This document shows positions 32,971 to 41,204 of a stretch of DNA of 64,000 bases, one piece after another. The DNA is from Bacillota bacterium (GTDB lineage: Bacteria; Bacillota; Clostridia; Christensenellales; UMGS416): positions 136,730 to 200,729 of the forward strand of contig JAEZSE010000050.1 of NCBI GenBank assembly GCA_023421955.1, in the 5' to 3' direction. Each line of letters opens with the position of its first letter. Position 1 is the first letter of the stretch. The notes under the pieces were generated by a model. That model saw only the letters and a list, made by a program, of their open reading frames with translations, did not search any database and was not told the origin of the DNA. The translations under genes were made by a program, and so were the position numbers.

Positions 32971-33908
32971 CGCTCCTGCTCCCGTTGGCGTTTCTTGTAC
33001 CAGCTTTCCAGCAGTTGCACGATCAAATCTTCCTTTTGCTTTTCGGTGAAATCCTTTGGAAAGAACCGATCAACGCGCTCGGATTGAATCGTGAGCTTTT
33101 CCTTTTGGTTGGGCTTTTCCTCAGTCAGAATGGTGAAAATAACGTCCGTGTTCAACCGCCCGTCCTGGCTGAGCTTCTTCATGCGCTGGGCCTGTGCCAG
33201 TGAGGGCGTACACTCCTCCGATTGTATGGTTTCCAAAAGTGCCTGCTGTTCTTTTTCGGGTAGATAGGAGAGTTCAACGGCAGGATTTAGAGCGATCTCT
33301 TTTTTATCAACCATTTCAAGTAGGGGTGGGGCGAGTTCCGTAAGCCGAATGTAACGAAAAATCTGGGCACTACTATCTTCGCTTTTCCCAGCCAACAAGT
33401 CTCTGGATTGCTGCCCTTTGAAATTCAGTTCAACTTGAACTGGATTTTCCTTTCCAGGCCTGCCTGCCTTTCTTTTAATCGCCGCCAGCTTCATTTTGTA
33501 CGCAAACGCCTTCTCGCTTGGCGAAATGTTCTCCCGTTGCAGATTGCTATCCACCATTAGAATAATGGCTTCGTCGCTGTCAATATTTTTTACGATGCAG
33601 GGAATGGTTTCACGCCCGGCAAGCTCACTTGCCTTTTTACGCCGGTGCCCGGCGAGCATTTCAAACCCGCCGCCCTCTTTGGGCCTTACAATGGCGGGCA
33701 CCAACACACCGTATTGTTTGATGCTGTCGGCCATTTCCAACATGGCTTCGTCAGCCCGGACTTTGAAGGGGTGATCTGGAAAATCGCTGATTTCAGCAAT
33801 CGGAATCTCCATGACCTTTTCCCGCCGCTCGTCAGCGCGGGATTCCTCGGTTGAGAACAAGTCAGCGACTTGGGGCAGCTTGATTTCGTCTGTGATTCTT
33901 TTCGCCAA
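32967..33908 (-). CDS. parB: ParB partition protein of the element
   Basis: 313 residues. FPDHPFKVRADEAMLEMADS and GVLVPAIVRPKEGGGFEMLA, then GHRRKKASELAG are the ParB/Srx box, followed by the helix-turn-helix region (NLQRENISPSEKAFAYKMKL). It pairs with ParA for stable maintenance of the excised element. The start is taken as TTG 33908 (GGAGG nine bases upstream), giving MAKRITDEIK; this overlaps parA by 47 bp. GTG 33914 is possible. Confidence 0.85.
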   Translation of the reverse strand: MAKRITDEIKLPQVADLFSTEESRADERREKVMEIPIAEISDFPDHPFKVRADEAMLEMADSIKQYGVLVPAIVRPKEGGGFEMLAGHRRKKASELAGRETIPCIVKNIDSDEAIILMVDSNLQRENISPSEKAFAYKMKLAAIKRKAGRPGKENPVQVELNFKGQQSRDLLAGKSEDSSAQIFRYIRLTELAPPLLEMVDKKEIALNPAVELSYLPEKEQQALLETIQSEECTPSLAQAQRMKKLSQDGRLNTDVIFTILTEEKPNQKEKLTIQSERVDRFFPKDFTEKQKEDLIVQLLESWYKKRQREQER

Positions 33909-34683
33909 TGTCACGCACCTCCTTCGTAAAGGTTTCATAGGCTCTGGAAGCCGCGCCGTGTGGATCGTGGACATAGATGCTCTTACCCTTGGCGCTTGTT
34001 TCCGCCGCGCGGATAGACAACGGGATTTCAGTGCTGAACACCTTCAGCTTGTCTCCGTAGTCTCTACGCAGGATGAAGGAAATGTCCTTGGCGAAGTTCG
34101 TCCGGCTGTCCACCATTGTCAGCAGAACGCCGTCGATGGTCAGTTTCGGATTGATGTTCTTTCTTACACGGGCGATGGTTTGCAGGAGCTGCGTCATTCC
34201 TTTGGCCGGGAGATAGTGCGACTGGACGGGGATGATCACGCTGTCCGAAGCGGCCAGCGCGTTGATCGTCATCATACCCAGCGAGGGCATACAGTCAATT
34301 AGGACATAGTCGTAACGGTCCTTGACGGCGTTGATGTAGCTGCGGAGTATGACCTCGCGACTCATGGTGTTGACCAGGGAAACCTCGATGGCTGACAACT
34401 CGATGTTGCCCGGCATGAGGTCAACGCCTTCCCCGTGATGGAGAATGCCTTCCTCCGGGGTGTATGGTTCCTCCTGCATGGTTCTGGTGAGAATTGTGGC
34501 CAGCGACACCGGCAGATTATCCGGTTCATGGAACCCCAATGAGTCCGTAAGGTTCCCCTGGGCGTCCGCATCCACCAGCAGCACCTTCCTACCCATCATG
34601 GCAAGACCGATGCCCAGGTTGACGGTCGTGGTCGTTTTGCCCACGCCGCCTTTTTGATTGGCGAGAGCGATTACCTTTGACAT
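33862..34683 (-). CDS. parA: ParA/Soj partition ATPase
   Basis: 273 residues of the ParA/Soj type. KGGVGKT at 11-17 is the deviant Walker A; YDYVLIDCMPSLGMMTINAL the Walker B region. ATG 34683 follows AAAGGAGGGAATCAA. First gene of the parA-parB-Tad operon, which runs 11 kb without a clear internal stop to transcription until the hairpins noted. A hairpin with a T-run sits in its leader. Confidence 0.9.
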   Translation of the reverse strand: MSKVIALANQKGGVGKTTTTVNLGIGLAMMGRKVLLVDADAQGNLTDSLGFHEPDNLPVSLATILTRTMQEEPYTPEEGILHHGEGVDLMPGNIELSAIEVSLVNTMSREVILRSYINAVKDRYDYVLIDCMPSLGMMTINALAASDSVIIPVQSHYLPAKGMTQLLQTIARVRKNINPKLTIDGVLLTMVDSRTNFAKDISFILRRDYGDKLKVFSTEIPLSIRAAETSAKGKSIYVHDPHGAASRAYETFTKEVRDIGEKNHRRNQAAPSR

Positions 34684-35043
34684 TTGATTCCCTCCTTTCA
34701 GATATAAAAAAGCCGTCTGCATAGAAGCAAACGGCTTTCTGTTCTGGATCGAAGACGTTCATGAGTGCATCTACTAGATCACACTATGGCATTCTTAGAC
34801 TGTGTCGCTGTCGTGGGCGGATTCGTGGCAATATTCTCACTACCAAATTGGAATTTGTCCAGCTGCATGTTATGCTTATAATCGACAGCCAAGATATCAC
34901 GACCATACGCATCGTCCATTATAACGGCGTTTTATATGAAATTACCCACGTGGATGTATTCGAATGGCACAAGCAGATTTGACGCTGTACGCAAAGAAAG
35001 GGTATAAAAAGGGTGTCTACATCCGGCGGACAACGCCTTTTGG
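34684..35043. other. Leader region of parA with a possible gene fragment
   Basis: Contains the hairpin at 34710-34738. On the plus strand 34872-34982 encodes MLIIDSQDITTIRIVHYNGV then LYEITHVDVFEWHKQI and stops; this looks protein-like but has no ribosome site and no partner, so it is probably the tail of a decayed gene. Its family is not recognised. A strong parA promoter was not identified. Confidence 0.35.
34710..34738 (-). terminator. Terminator-like hairpin in the parA leader (possible attenuator)
   Basis: On the minus strand AAGCCGTTTGC pairs with GCAGACGGCTT and is followed by TTTTTTATATC, then 27 bases to the parA start. A full terminator just upstream of the first gene of the partition/pilus operon suggests attenuation, unless the promoter lies between hairpin and gene. 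Confidence 0.6.
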
Positions 35044-35295
35044 CTACGCCTCATTTGCCATTGTCCCGCATTTTGGACAATTAGGCCAACAGCCAAATAC
35101 AAGGCCTCCGTTTCCATAATTACGCCACTCGTGCCCACAATTTGGACAAACAAAGTCCCCATATTCATGTGGATCGCTTCCTGGCGTTCCACATTTCGGG
35201 CACGGCGGCAAACCATAACCATCGCACAAACCATCATCATCGGCTTCTTGGCTCCACTGGTTTCCGCAGGAAGAACAAATAAAATCTCTTTCCAT
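35044..35295 (-). CDS. Small zinc-ribbon protein
   Basis: 83 residues with four CxxC pairs: CSSCGNQW, CPKCGTP, CPNCGHEW and CPKCGTM, which would form two zinc ribbons. ATG 35295 follows AAAGGGAGTATAAAA. A duplicated zinc-ribbon layout; no catalytic domain. It is a lone cargo gene or a nucleic-acid-binding adaptor. Confidence 0.65.
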   Translation of the reverse strand: MERDFICSSCGNQWSQEADDDGLCDGYGLPPCPKCGTPGSDPHEYGDFVCPNCGHEWRNYGNGGLVFGCWPNCPKCGTMANEA

Positions 35296-35427
35296 TTTTA
35301 TACTCCCTTTCTGCCGCATTATTGTTTAACGCATTTGAATTGTGACGGCGTCAATATTTGTATCAATACTCATCAAATAATCCACAGTTTAAAACCGTCC
35401 GGTAAATTCCTGTTTTATCTGCAGGTT

Positions 35428-35441
35428 ATAGGCATTATACA
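35428..35441 (+). repeat. 14-bp direct repeat, copy 1
   Basis: ATAGGCATTATACA. The identical sequence recurs at 38668-38681. The two copies bracket the two-TM gene, the GHKL-nuclease gene and the broken hsdR start. Confidence 0.7.
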
Positions 35442-35516
35442 TTATTCTTATAATTTTGTTAATAACACGTAGTTGGAGTCTAGGGTCAGTAACTAGCATT
35501 TGTGAAGAGAACAATT

Positions 35517-36113
35517 TCATTCAATAGATACATATGCTGTAATGAAAGCTTTAGCTTTTTGTCTTAACTCGGCTAATATCTTATCAGCTTCCTTAACAGA
35601 TAACTTGATAAAATCTGAATCGTCTAGTACCTTATCCATAAAGGCAAGAACCTCTGATGCCGAAGGAATATCCGCCAGTAATATTTCAAGCTCAAAATAA
35701 GCTTGTCGTGATTTTTCTGATGTAGCACCGATATCAATTTTCCTCTCTTGATCAATAGGGCCACCCTCAGCCACCTTAAACAAATAGTTCCACTTAGAAC
35801 GATATGCTAACATCTCAATGCAAAAATTTGAAACTAGATGCGCAACATGGTTACATAAGATGTGTCTCTTTTCTCTTTCTTGTAGAAGAAAACTACTTGA
35901 CAATGTTGATTTCATAACTATTAATGTTATTATTCCACCTATAATAGATCCAGAGTAACCACCCCAAAATCCAATCCAATCATTTGTAATTACTATGTTG
36001 AAAAATGCAGGTGTCGACACGAGAAGGCCAATCAGTAGTGGTATGATCAAAGCCAAGAGACCAATAGCTAAGTACATAAAATAATGGCTCTTACTCTTTC
36101 GGTTATTCTTCAT
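35517..36113 (-). CDS. Two-TM membrane protein, unknown function
   Basis: 198 residues from ATG 36113 (AAGGAT upstream; in-frame extension to 36197 possible). Two helices: YLAIGLLALIIPLLIGLLVS and, after WIGFWGGYSGSIIGGI, TLIVMKSTL; the WIGFWG-x-Y-G-x-IIGG motif is shared by a family of small bacterial membrane proteins often found near defence genes, from memory. The C-terminal 130 residues are cytoplasmic and helical (EREKRHILCNHVAHLVSNF). AT-rich. It is on the same strand as and 135 bp downstream of the GHKL-nuclease gene, so it may be a membrane partner of it. Confidence 0.55.
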   Translation of the reverse strand: MKNNRKSKSHYFMYLAIGLLALIIPLLIGLLVSTPAFFNIVITNDWIGFWGGYSGSIIGGIITLIVMKSTLSSSFLLQEREKRHILCNHVAHLVSNFCIEMLAYRSKWNYLFKVAEGGPIDQERKIDIGATSEKSRQAYFELEILLADIPSASEVLAFMDKVLDDSDFIKLSVKEADKILAELRQKAKAFITAYVSIE

Positions 36114-36248
36114 AATTTCTAATCCTTCACCAGCGGGTTGCGAGTTTTGTAATGCGAAGTTGAAGCACCTGCTCCAGATAAGGTAGCTATTTTTCATATA
36201 ATTGAAAACGATCAGAAAGGGAAGGACATATCATGTGTACGGAAGTCT

Positions 36249-38273
36249 TCAGGCTGGGGTGAGCTGCAGTATTTCCTCCCGCAACCTGTCAGCAGTTTCC
36301 CTTGATGCCTCGCTGCTCTCGATGCTATTCAGCAGAACCTTCTGGTCAATATTCAGTTTTTTGAGGAGGAAGGAGTATCGTAATTCGTAAGACTTAAACA
36401 CGTCATCCCAGGTCATAGAGTAGATCTCATAGTTTCCGACCACATGCGTTAGGAACCGCTTGTTGTAGTTTTTAAACGATTCATACAAGTTATTTATATC
36501 CTCATCCACGGATTTGCAAACCGCGATGAACCGCCAAACCCGCAGCTGGCTGTTGAACCGGGGTTCTTTGATGATCAAATCCATGTAGTCCTCGATTTGA
36601 CGATGAACCTTCTTGCTGAGGATAATCTGCGGGGCTTTCAGTTCGACAATGATGTTCTGCTCTAATTGGGAGCCGTCCAAGTTTTCAATTGGTCGTTTCT
36701 GGCAGATAAATATGTCCGGCCTCCGCATCCGCTGGGGGTTGCTTATTGAATAGGCGGCTTTATCCTCATTTCCGTCAATGATGTATAAGTATTCGGACAA
36801 TGCCCTCTCGAAATTTTCGTCTGCAGAAACCAAGTTGAATTCTTCGCCAAAAAGCCAGTAGTTCTCAGCAATAACCTTTTGAATGTGGCTCCTTTCGGAG
36901 GCGAACGCTTCATTGTCGTATATCAGCCGCCTCAGAAGCTCGATTACGCGCATACGGTCGGTAATCAGTTTTATCGTTCGAATAACATTTGACAGCTTTG
37001 TGTATTGCAGAACAGCCGCAAGGTCAGTGCGCTCTTGCGGTGTCAGATGCGTTATCTCCTCAATGATTTTGACGACGTTTTCGCGCTCGTCAGTAGATAA
37101 CAGCAAGTTCAAGAAGCCCAGAATTGACTTCTGCGGTTCCTTTTTCAGCCCCTTGAATATACGCGGCTCGACACAGTATATCTCTTTGACTACGTTTACG
37201 AGATCTTCCTTGCGTTCTCGGTCAAAAGCCGTTTGCCCAAATTTCGGGAAGCCGCCTTCAGATTCGATTTTGTCAATAAGTCGGTCAGCATCCTTCTTAA
37301 CGTATGCCCTGAGCTTAGTTCCTACCAATTCGTTTAAAGCTTTAAGCAGATTCTTAAATGTCTCAGCCCGTTGATTTTTTGTATTTGACTCACCCATGAT
37401 GACTTGGTCCTCAGGTGCATTGTCATTGAGCGGAGTAAAATCATCAAAGTAAGCGGATTCGATATATACGCTGTGGCAAAATTCGATGGCGTTATTATTG
37501 AACTTGGTATGCTTTTCGTATTTCTCCCGCGAAACGGCATCCAGAAAATAAAAGAAATAACGCGACTTAATGTTGTCGATCCACTTCACAAAATAGACAT
37601 CAAATGGCTGGCCGTCAATAGTTAACACCCGATCATCGCTTAATTCGGCATCAATGAATTTCGTATAGTCAAGGGTCTTTCCGTCGACCGTAATTTTATA
37701 TCCCTTTGACTTTTTTAGGTATAGGAATGAAGCAAACGCATTCAACAGCGGCTTTTCAATTTGCTCAAACTCCACGGATTCCATGGTGAGTGAATTGATC
37801 CCTTGCAGTATGACAGTTGTACCCGTGTTCGTCTTTTCGCCCGTTACGTCTTTTGGTTCCTCATCGAAATTAACGTAGGTCTTTTGAGCCGCGTTAATAT
37901 TGATAGTATATGAAAGCAGCTTATCTCCATCTCTGTATACAGTTTGCCAGGTTGCTGAATTGGCGAAGCTGATGAACGCATAGCGGCCCCTTCCTTTGTT
38001 TCGCCCGATATTTATGGGCTTCAGCAGGGGTTGCTTGTTTGACGATAGAAACGACTCGAACGTTTGCTCTAAAGTGCTGTGGTCAATGCCCATGCCGTTA
38101 TCAACGATCCTGAGTTCTTCCAGACCGCCTAACTCGTTCAATGTGGTAGCCACGGATACCTCGGTAGCATTCGCTTCAAAGGCATTCAGAATATATTCGA
38201 CGAGAGCATCTTTGTAGTCCTTATTAACTATGCTTTCAATACTCTCGTTATTGATCTGAACTTTCTTAATCAT
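36249..38273 (-). CDS. GHKL ATPase fused to a PD-(D/E)XK nuclease-like domain
   Basis: 674 residues. The N-terminal ATPase has the GHKL/Hsp90 motifs: Glu26-x3-Asn30 in VEYILNAFEANA, DNGMGI at 58-63 and GRNKGRGRYAFISF for the lid. A middle domain is followed by a helical region, and the C-terminus resembles Shedu-type (DUF4263) nucleases: YWLFGEEFN, RRPDIFICQ with Asp520, IIVELKAPQI with Glu544 and Lys546, then QIEDYMDLI. Such a switch, ATP-driven clamp plus DNA or RNA cutter, would suit an abortive or restriction-type defence protein. ATG 38273 follows GGAGGTGGCGTTCGT. It lies in a region flanked by a 14-bp repeat and next to an hsdR relic. Function is inferred. Confidence 0.65.
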   Translation of the reverse strand: MIKKVQINNESIESIVNKDYKDALVEYILNAFEANATEVSVATTLNELGGLEELRIVDNGMGIDHSTLEQTFESFLSSNKQPLLKPINIGRNKGRGRYAFISFANSATWQTVYRDGDKLLSYTININAAQKTYVNFDEEPKDVTGEKTNTGTTVILQGINSLTMESVEFEQIEKPLLNAFASFLYLKKSKGYKITVDGKTLDYTKFIDAELSDDRVLTIDGQPFDVYFVKWIDNIKSRYFFYFLDAVSREKYEKHTKFNNNAIEFCHSVYIESAYFDDFTPLNDNAPEDQVIMGESNTKNQRAETFKNLLKALNELVGTKLRAYVKKDADRLIDKIESEGGFPKFGQTAFDRERKEDLVNVVKEIYCVEPRIFKGLKKEPQKSILGFLNLLLSTDERENVVKIIEEITHLTPQERTDLAAVLQYTKLSNVIRTIKLITDRMRVIELLRRLIYDNEAFASERSHIQKVIAENYWLFGEEFNLVSADENFERALSEYLYIIDGNEDKAAYSISNPQRMRRPDIFICQKRPIENLDGSQLEQNIIVELKAPQIILSKKVHRQIEDYMDLIIKEPRFNSQLRVWRFIAVCKSVDEDINNLYESFKNYNKRFLTHVVGNYEIYSMTWDDVFKSYELRYSFLLKKLNIDQKVLLNSIESSEASRETADRLREEILQLTPA

Positions 38274-38337
38274 ACGAACGCCACCTCCTAAAATGAATGT
38301 CTTATGCTCTCAAAATTCCATCAACGCCGTCATAATT

Positions 38338-38490
38338 TCACCTGCGGTCTTTGCGCCACCGGGCTTTGCCATCGATAATGTCGATTCCGCCAACCGTAAC
38401 CTCGATCTTAATATTCTGCGTCGTCCAGCCGCAGCGAGACAGAGCGGGGTCAATTAGCTCGAACCGTGTCTGTGCTTCGTTTCGTGGCAT
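38338..38490 (-). pseudogene. hsdR: Truncated hsdR N-terminus
   Basis: ATG 38490 (GGAGAGGAAAG upstream) encodes 50 residues, MPRNEAQTRFELIDPALSRC and then VGGIDIIDGKARWRKDRR followed by a stop. This is the start of the EcoKI-like or type I HsdR family, whose next residues would be ...DYLL; here the gene is cut and the rest replaced by the GHKL-nuclease gene 64 bp downstream. A relic of yet another restriction system. Confidence 0.6.
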
Positions 38491-38958
38491 GGAGTCACTT
38501 TCCTCTCCGCATCTTGCTCTGATTCGAAATATAATGCCGAATTGGTATTTTAAACACAATATCCTTTTATATTTTATCATGCGAATGCTAATTTAGCCAG
38601 AAGATACCATTTGATAACTCAGAAGGGATGCGGTAATGTACTATTTTTAGTTACTTATTTTGTGGGGATAGGCATTATACAATACTAAATTCATACAAAT
38701 CAATGATGACTTCACAGGCATTTGGCAAAACTATAATGTAAGATAAGCGCCGATATGGTATCGAAAGCGGGCAAGTTTTGGCCGAACTTTATTGTCAAGT
38801 TACAAAAGGTCAAGTTTTTGATACCCATGCACTTAATTGAGTTTAGCCTGATTATGCTTAACAATTCTATCAATCACATCGCGGTATTTGTATTATAATT
38901 GAAGTATCGTTATATTTTGTCTTGCCACAATACGCAAATTGAGAGGCAGGTTATACAA
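38491..38958. other. AT-rich intergenic region before the MBL gene
   Basis: Nearly 470 bp without a gene. It holds the second copy of the 14-bp repeat (38668-38681), two GTCAAGTT motifs at about 38794 and 38811, and a TATAAT-like element near 38892 that may be part of the promoter of the downstream lipoprotein gene. Otherwise I see nothing in it. Confidence 0.4.
38668..38681 (+). repeat. 14-bp direct repeat, copy 2
   Basis: ATAGGCATTATACA, identical to 35428-35441 and 3,240 bp away. The flanking bases differ, so the identity is limited to the 14 bp, as expected for a target duplication or short att core. Confidence 0.7.
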
Positions 38959-40176
38959 GTGTTGAAGAGAAAAAGTTTCTCGATTTTGTTACCGATAATA
39001 CTGACCGCGGCAGTAATATCCGGATGCTCCACAAGTCAAATAACTACAGCTATTAGCACAAATCCTTCGATTCAATCCCTAACCGCATCGCCAGCTTCTT
39101 CTGTACTGGCAACATCTCCGAGTTCCACAATTATACCAGTTACAGTGGAGCCAACCGCAACACCAGCAGGAGTACCCACTCAATCAACCTCCTTTCCCAC
39201 AGAGACAATTGACTCCATTTCGGTACACTTTATTGATGTTGGGCAAGGGGACAGTATTCTTATTAAAGCCGGGTCTGAAGCGATGCTGATTGACGCAGGG
39301 AATCCCGGCGATGAAGATGAGATCATCGATTATCTGGAGGCACAGAATGTTGATGAGCTTGACTATCTGATTGGAACACATCCGCATGCCGATCACATCG
39401 GAGGCATGGATGATATCATCGACACTTTCCCAATCGGTACAATTCTGATGCCGGACGTTACCTCCAATACAAATGTCTTCGAGAATGCTCTGGATGCGGT
39501 GGATAGAAAAGGAATGACTATCACGGTCCCAGAGGTAGGGGATAACTACAATCTCTCCGCTGCTCAGTTCACTGTTCTGGCCCCGAATGACTCGGGATAT
39601 GAGGACCTGAACAACGACTCTATCGTGATACGCTTAGTTTTTGAGGAAACTTCCTTTCTCTTTGAGGGTGACGCCGAGGATATATCAGAAAGCGAGATGC
39701 TTTCCAATGACTATGAAGTTGATTCTGACCTTTTGAAGGTGGGCCATCATGGGAGCGATTCCTCTTCTTCGCTGCTCTTTTTGAATGCGGTCAGCCCGCA
39801 GTACTGTGTGATTTCTGTTGGAGAAGGTAATTCATACGGGCATCCCACAGCCGGCACGCTTGCCAGACTAGCTTCTATCGGTGCGGAGATTTATAGAACG
39901 GACCTATCCAGCACGATCGTTGCTACAAGTGATGGCACCAATATTACGCTTGATAAAAGCGCATCCCCAATTAAAACAACAGTTCCACCTGCGAGTTCCA
40001 ATACACCGGTTTCTTCGGATGAGGATGAGGTTACGGTTTACATAACAAATTCTGGAGAGAAGTATCACGCAGACGGCTGCAGGTATTTATCAAATTCAGA
40101 GATCCCAATTTCACTAGACGACGCCTTGGCTGAAGGGTATGAGCCATGTAAGGTATGTAAGCCACCAACGAAGTGA
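38959..40176 (+). CDS. Secreted ComEC-like MBL-fold hydrolase lipoprotein
   Basis: About 405 residues. The start is GTG 38959 or TTG 38962, giving a lipoprotein signal ending AAVISGC. A Ser/Thr/Pro-rich linker leads to a metallo-beta-lactamase domain like the one of ComEC/Rec2: SVHFIDVGQGDSILIKAG, GTHPHADHIGGMDDI with HxHxDH, LLKVGHHGSDSSSS and YGHPTAGTLARL. The C-terminus has KYHADGCRYLSNSEIPISL and CKVCKPP, a Cys/His motif common in these Firmicute proteins. Probably a surface-anchored nuclease or phosphodiesterase acting on DNA or nucleotides; substrate unknown. Confidence 0.75.
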   Translation: MLKRKSFSILLPIILTAAVISGCSTSQITTAISTNPSIQSLTASPASSVLATSPSSTIIPVTVEPTATPAGVPTQSTSFPTETIDSISVHFIDVGQGDSILIKAGSEAMLIDAGNPGDEDEIIDYLEAQNVDELDYLIGTHPHADHIGGMDDIIDTFPIGTILMPDVTSNTNVFENALDAVDRKGMTITVPEVGDNYNLSAAQFTVLAPNDSGYEDLNNDSIVIRLVFEETSFLFEGDAEDISESEMLSNDYEVDSDLLKVGHHGSDSSSSLLFLNAVSPQYCVISVGEGNSYGHPTAGTLARLASIGAEIYRTDLSSTIVATSDGTNITLDKSASPIKTTVPPASSNTPVSSDEDEVTVYITNSGEKYHADGCRYLSNSEIPISLDDALAEGYEPCKVCKPPTK

Positions 40177-40304
40177 TTGTTAGTCAACAGGCCGAACAAT
40201 GTGTTGAGGAGATTCGGAGGATGTTTGACCATCCCGAAAGATGGAAGGCTTTTTCGCAAGGTCGGTCACTGAGGGGAAAAAACCATCGAAACCTTGTACG
40301 ATGA
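40173..40304 (+). CDS. Possible 43-residue protein overlapping the MBL stop
   Basis: GTG 40173 overlaps the preceding stop as GTGA and opens a frame with EQCVEEIRRMFDHPERWKAF and SQGRSLRGKNHRNLV, which reads like a real C-terminal protein segment. The ribosome site is weak, so it could be a relic. Family not recognised. Confidence 0.35.
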   Translation: MIVSQQAEQCVEEIRRMFDHPERWKAFSQGRSLRGKNHRNLVR

Positions 40305-40310
40305 TTCGCT

Positions 40311-40344
40311 AAGCACGCCCGCAAATGGATCAGCGGGCGTGCTT
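40311..40344. terminator. Hairpin after the MBL gene
   Basis: AAGCACGCCCGC and GCGGGCGTGCTT form a 12-bp perfect stem with a 10-base loop, convergent between the MBL gene and the minus-strand gene at 40409. Probably a bidirectional terminator; the T-run is short. Confidence 0.6.
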
Positions 40345-40408
40345 GCATAGCCATTTGCCCCGAACAATATTAGCAAATAGCTTATCAACTATGGGATTCA
40401 TGAAAGGG

Positions 40409-40804
40409 TTATTCTTCGAGATCGTTGAGACATTCTTTGAAATCTTCCGATACCTCATCGATATAGTACCTCAATGCATCTATATGCTTAGGCATTACCA
40501 TGAAGAGGTGAGGGACTTCCAACCCCAGCGCTCTAAATAGGCACAAGAGGAAGTAATAGATGCCCATATGCTGTTTTTGCTGCCGCAATTCATCCAGGTA
40601 ATCCATAACCCTTTGCGGATTCATATCGGCGTCAACGATGGCGTCAACAAGGGGAGAAACGAATGTGCCGGACATCAAGTTAATCTTGTCCCTGCTAATT
40701 TGGCCGTTGGCTGTCAGAACACCTTCTGTTCTGAGCAACCCCAAGTCAGCATCAATATCGTCGTCGATTGACTTGTCCAGTAAGTCCAGCAGTTCATAGT
40801 CCAT
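40409..40804 (-). CDS. Hypothetical protein, 131 residues
   Basis: Starts at ATG 40804 eight bases after GAAGGAGG. A helical acidic protein (MDYELLDLLDKSIDDDIDAD, NPQRVMDYLDELRQQ) with no membrane segment or motif I know. Last gene before the tRNA-Ser boundary, so probably part of the element. A role in control of the element is conceivable but not supported by sequence. Confidence 0.5.
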   Translation of the reverse strand: MDYELLDLLDKSIDDDIDADLGLLRTEGVLTANGQISRDKINLMSGTFVSPLVDAIVDADMNPQRVMDYLDELRQQKQHMGIYYFLLCLFRALGLEVPHLFMVMPKHIDALRYYIDEVSEDFKECLNDLEE

Positions 40805-40872
40805 CAAATTGACCTCCTTCATATATTTTGTTATAGGCTTTTATATCTCCTTATATCGCCCCATCTGAGCCT

Positions 40873-40968
40873 GGATAACAAAAAGATAACAATCTCGGTT
40901 CCTCATACATTTGCTGCATAGTCGTTCTTTTTGTTTGTGGTATTGAAAATTGGATAACACGGATAACA
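40873..40968 (+). repeat. Four GATAACA repeats near the island end
   Basis: (G)GATAACA occurs at 40873-40880, 40884-40891, 40952-40959 and 40961-40968, two pairs about 70 bp apart, all in the same direction, within 200 bp of the tRNA-Ser 3' end. Short repeats near an att site are typical of integrase or excisionase arm sites; no integrase is present to match. Confidence 0.4.
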
Positions 40969-41026
40969 TTTTGTCGTTTTGCGGGTGGTAGCATTAATGA
41001 AAGGGATATACCCCTGATAAGCGGAA

Positions 41027-41063
41027 GTCCCGAAAAACCTGATAAAATCAAGCTTTTCGGGAC
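41027..41063 (-). terminator. Terminator of tRNA-Ser
   Basis: GTCCCGAAAA and TTTTCGGGAC pair over a loop of 17 bases. On the minus strand it begins five bases after the tRNA-Ser CCA and ends with the TTTTT of the stem. Confidence 0.6.
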
Positions 41064-41067
41064 CCTT

Positions 41068-41157
41068 TGGCGGAGAGAGTGGGATTTGAACCCACGGTAG
41101 AGTTACCCCTACACATGATTTCCAGTCATGCTCCTTCGACCACTCAGACATCTCTCC
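41068..41157 (-). tRNA. tRNA-Ser (GGA)
   Basis: The minus strand folds as a class II tRNA with acceptor GGAGAGA/TCTCTCC, anticodon GGA in CTGGAAATC, a long variable arm (TAGGGGTAACTCTA), T-arm GGGTTCAAATCCC and an encoded CCA. Its 3' end faces the mobile region. Confidence 0.95.
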
Positions 41158-41204
41158 AAGTTATAAATATTCAGTTTTCCGCTTGCCTATTAGCTTTGGC
41201 GCAC

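Larger units (their letters stand above)
1..41067. mobile_element. Integrative conjugative element-like island, left part outside window
   Basis: Inferred from gene content: parAB, a Tad-like pilus cluster, DUF4320 and DUF6133 pilin proteins, a giant N12-class methyltransferase/helicase with TnpV, and a DUF3991/Toprim gene are the usual backbone of Clostridia conjugative elements, here interleaved with defence cargo. The right boundary is placed at the 3' end of tRNA-Ser because everything beyond it is housekeeping and tRNA 3' ends are common integration sites. No integrase, relaxase or coupling protein is visible, so the left end, mobility and exact att sequence are unproven. Confidence 0.7.

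Noticed and set aside
34761..34982. 73-codon plus-strand frame upstream of parA as a gene
   Set aside because: No ribosome site, and only the last third reads like protein. Treated as a possible relic, not a gene.
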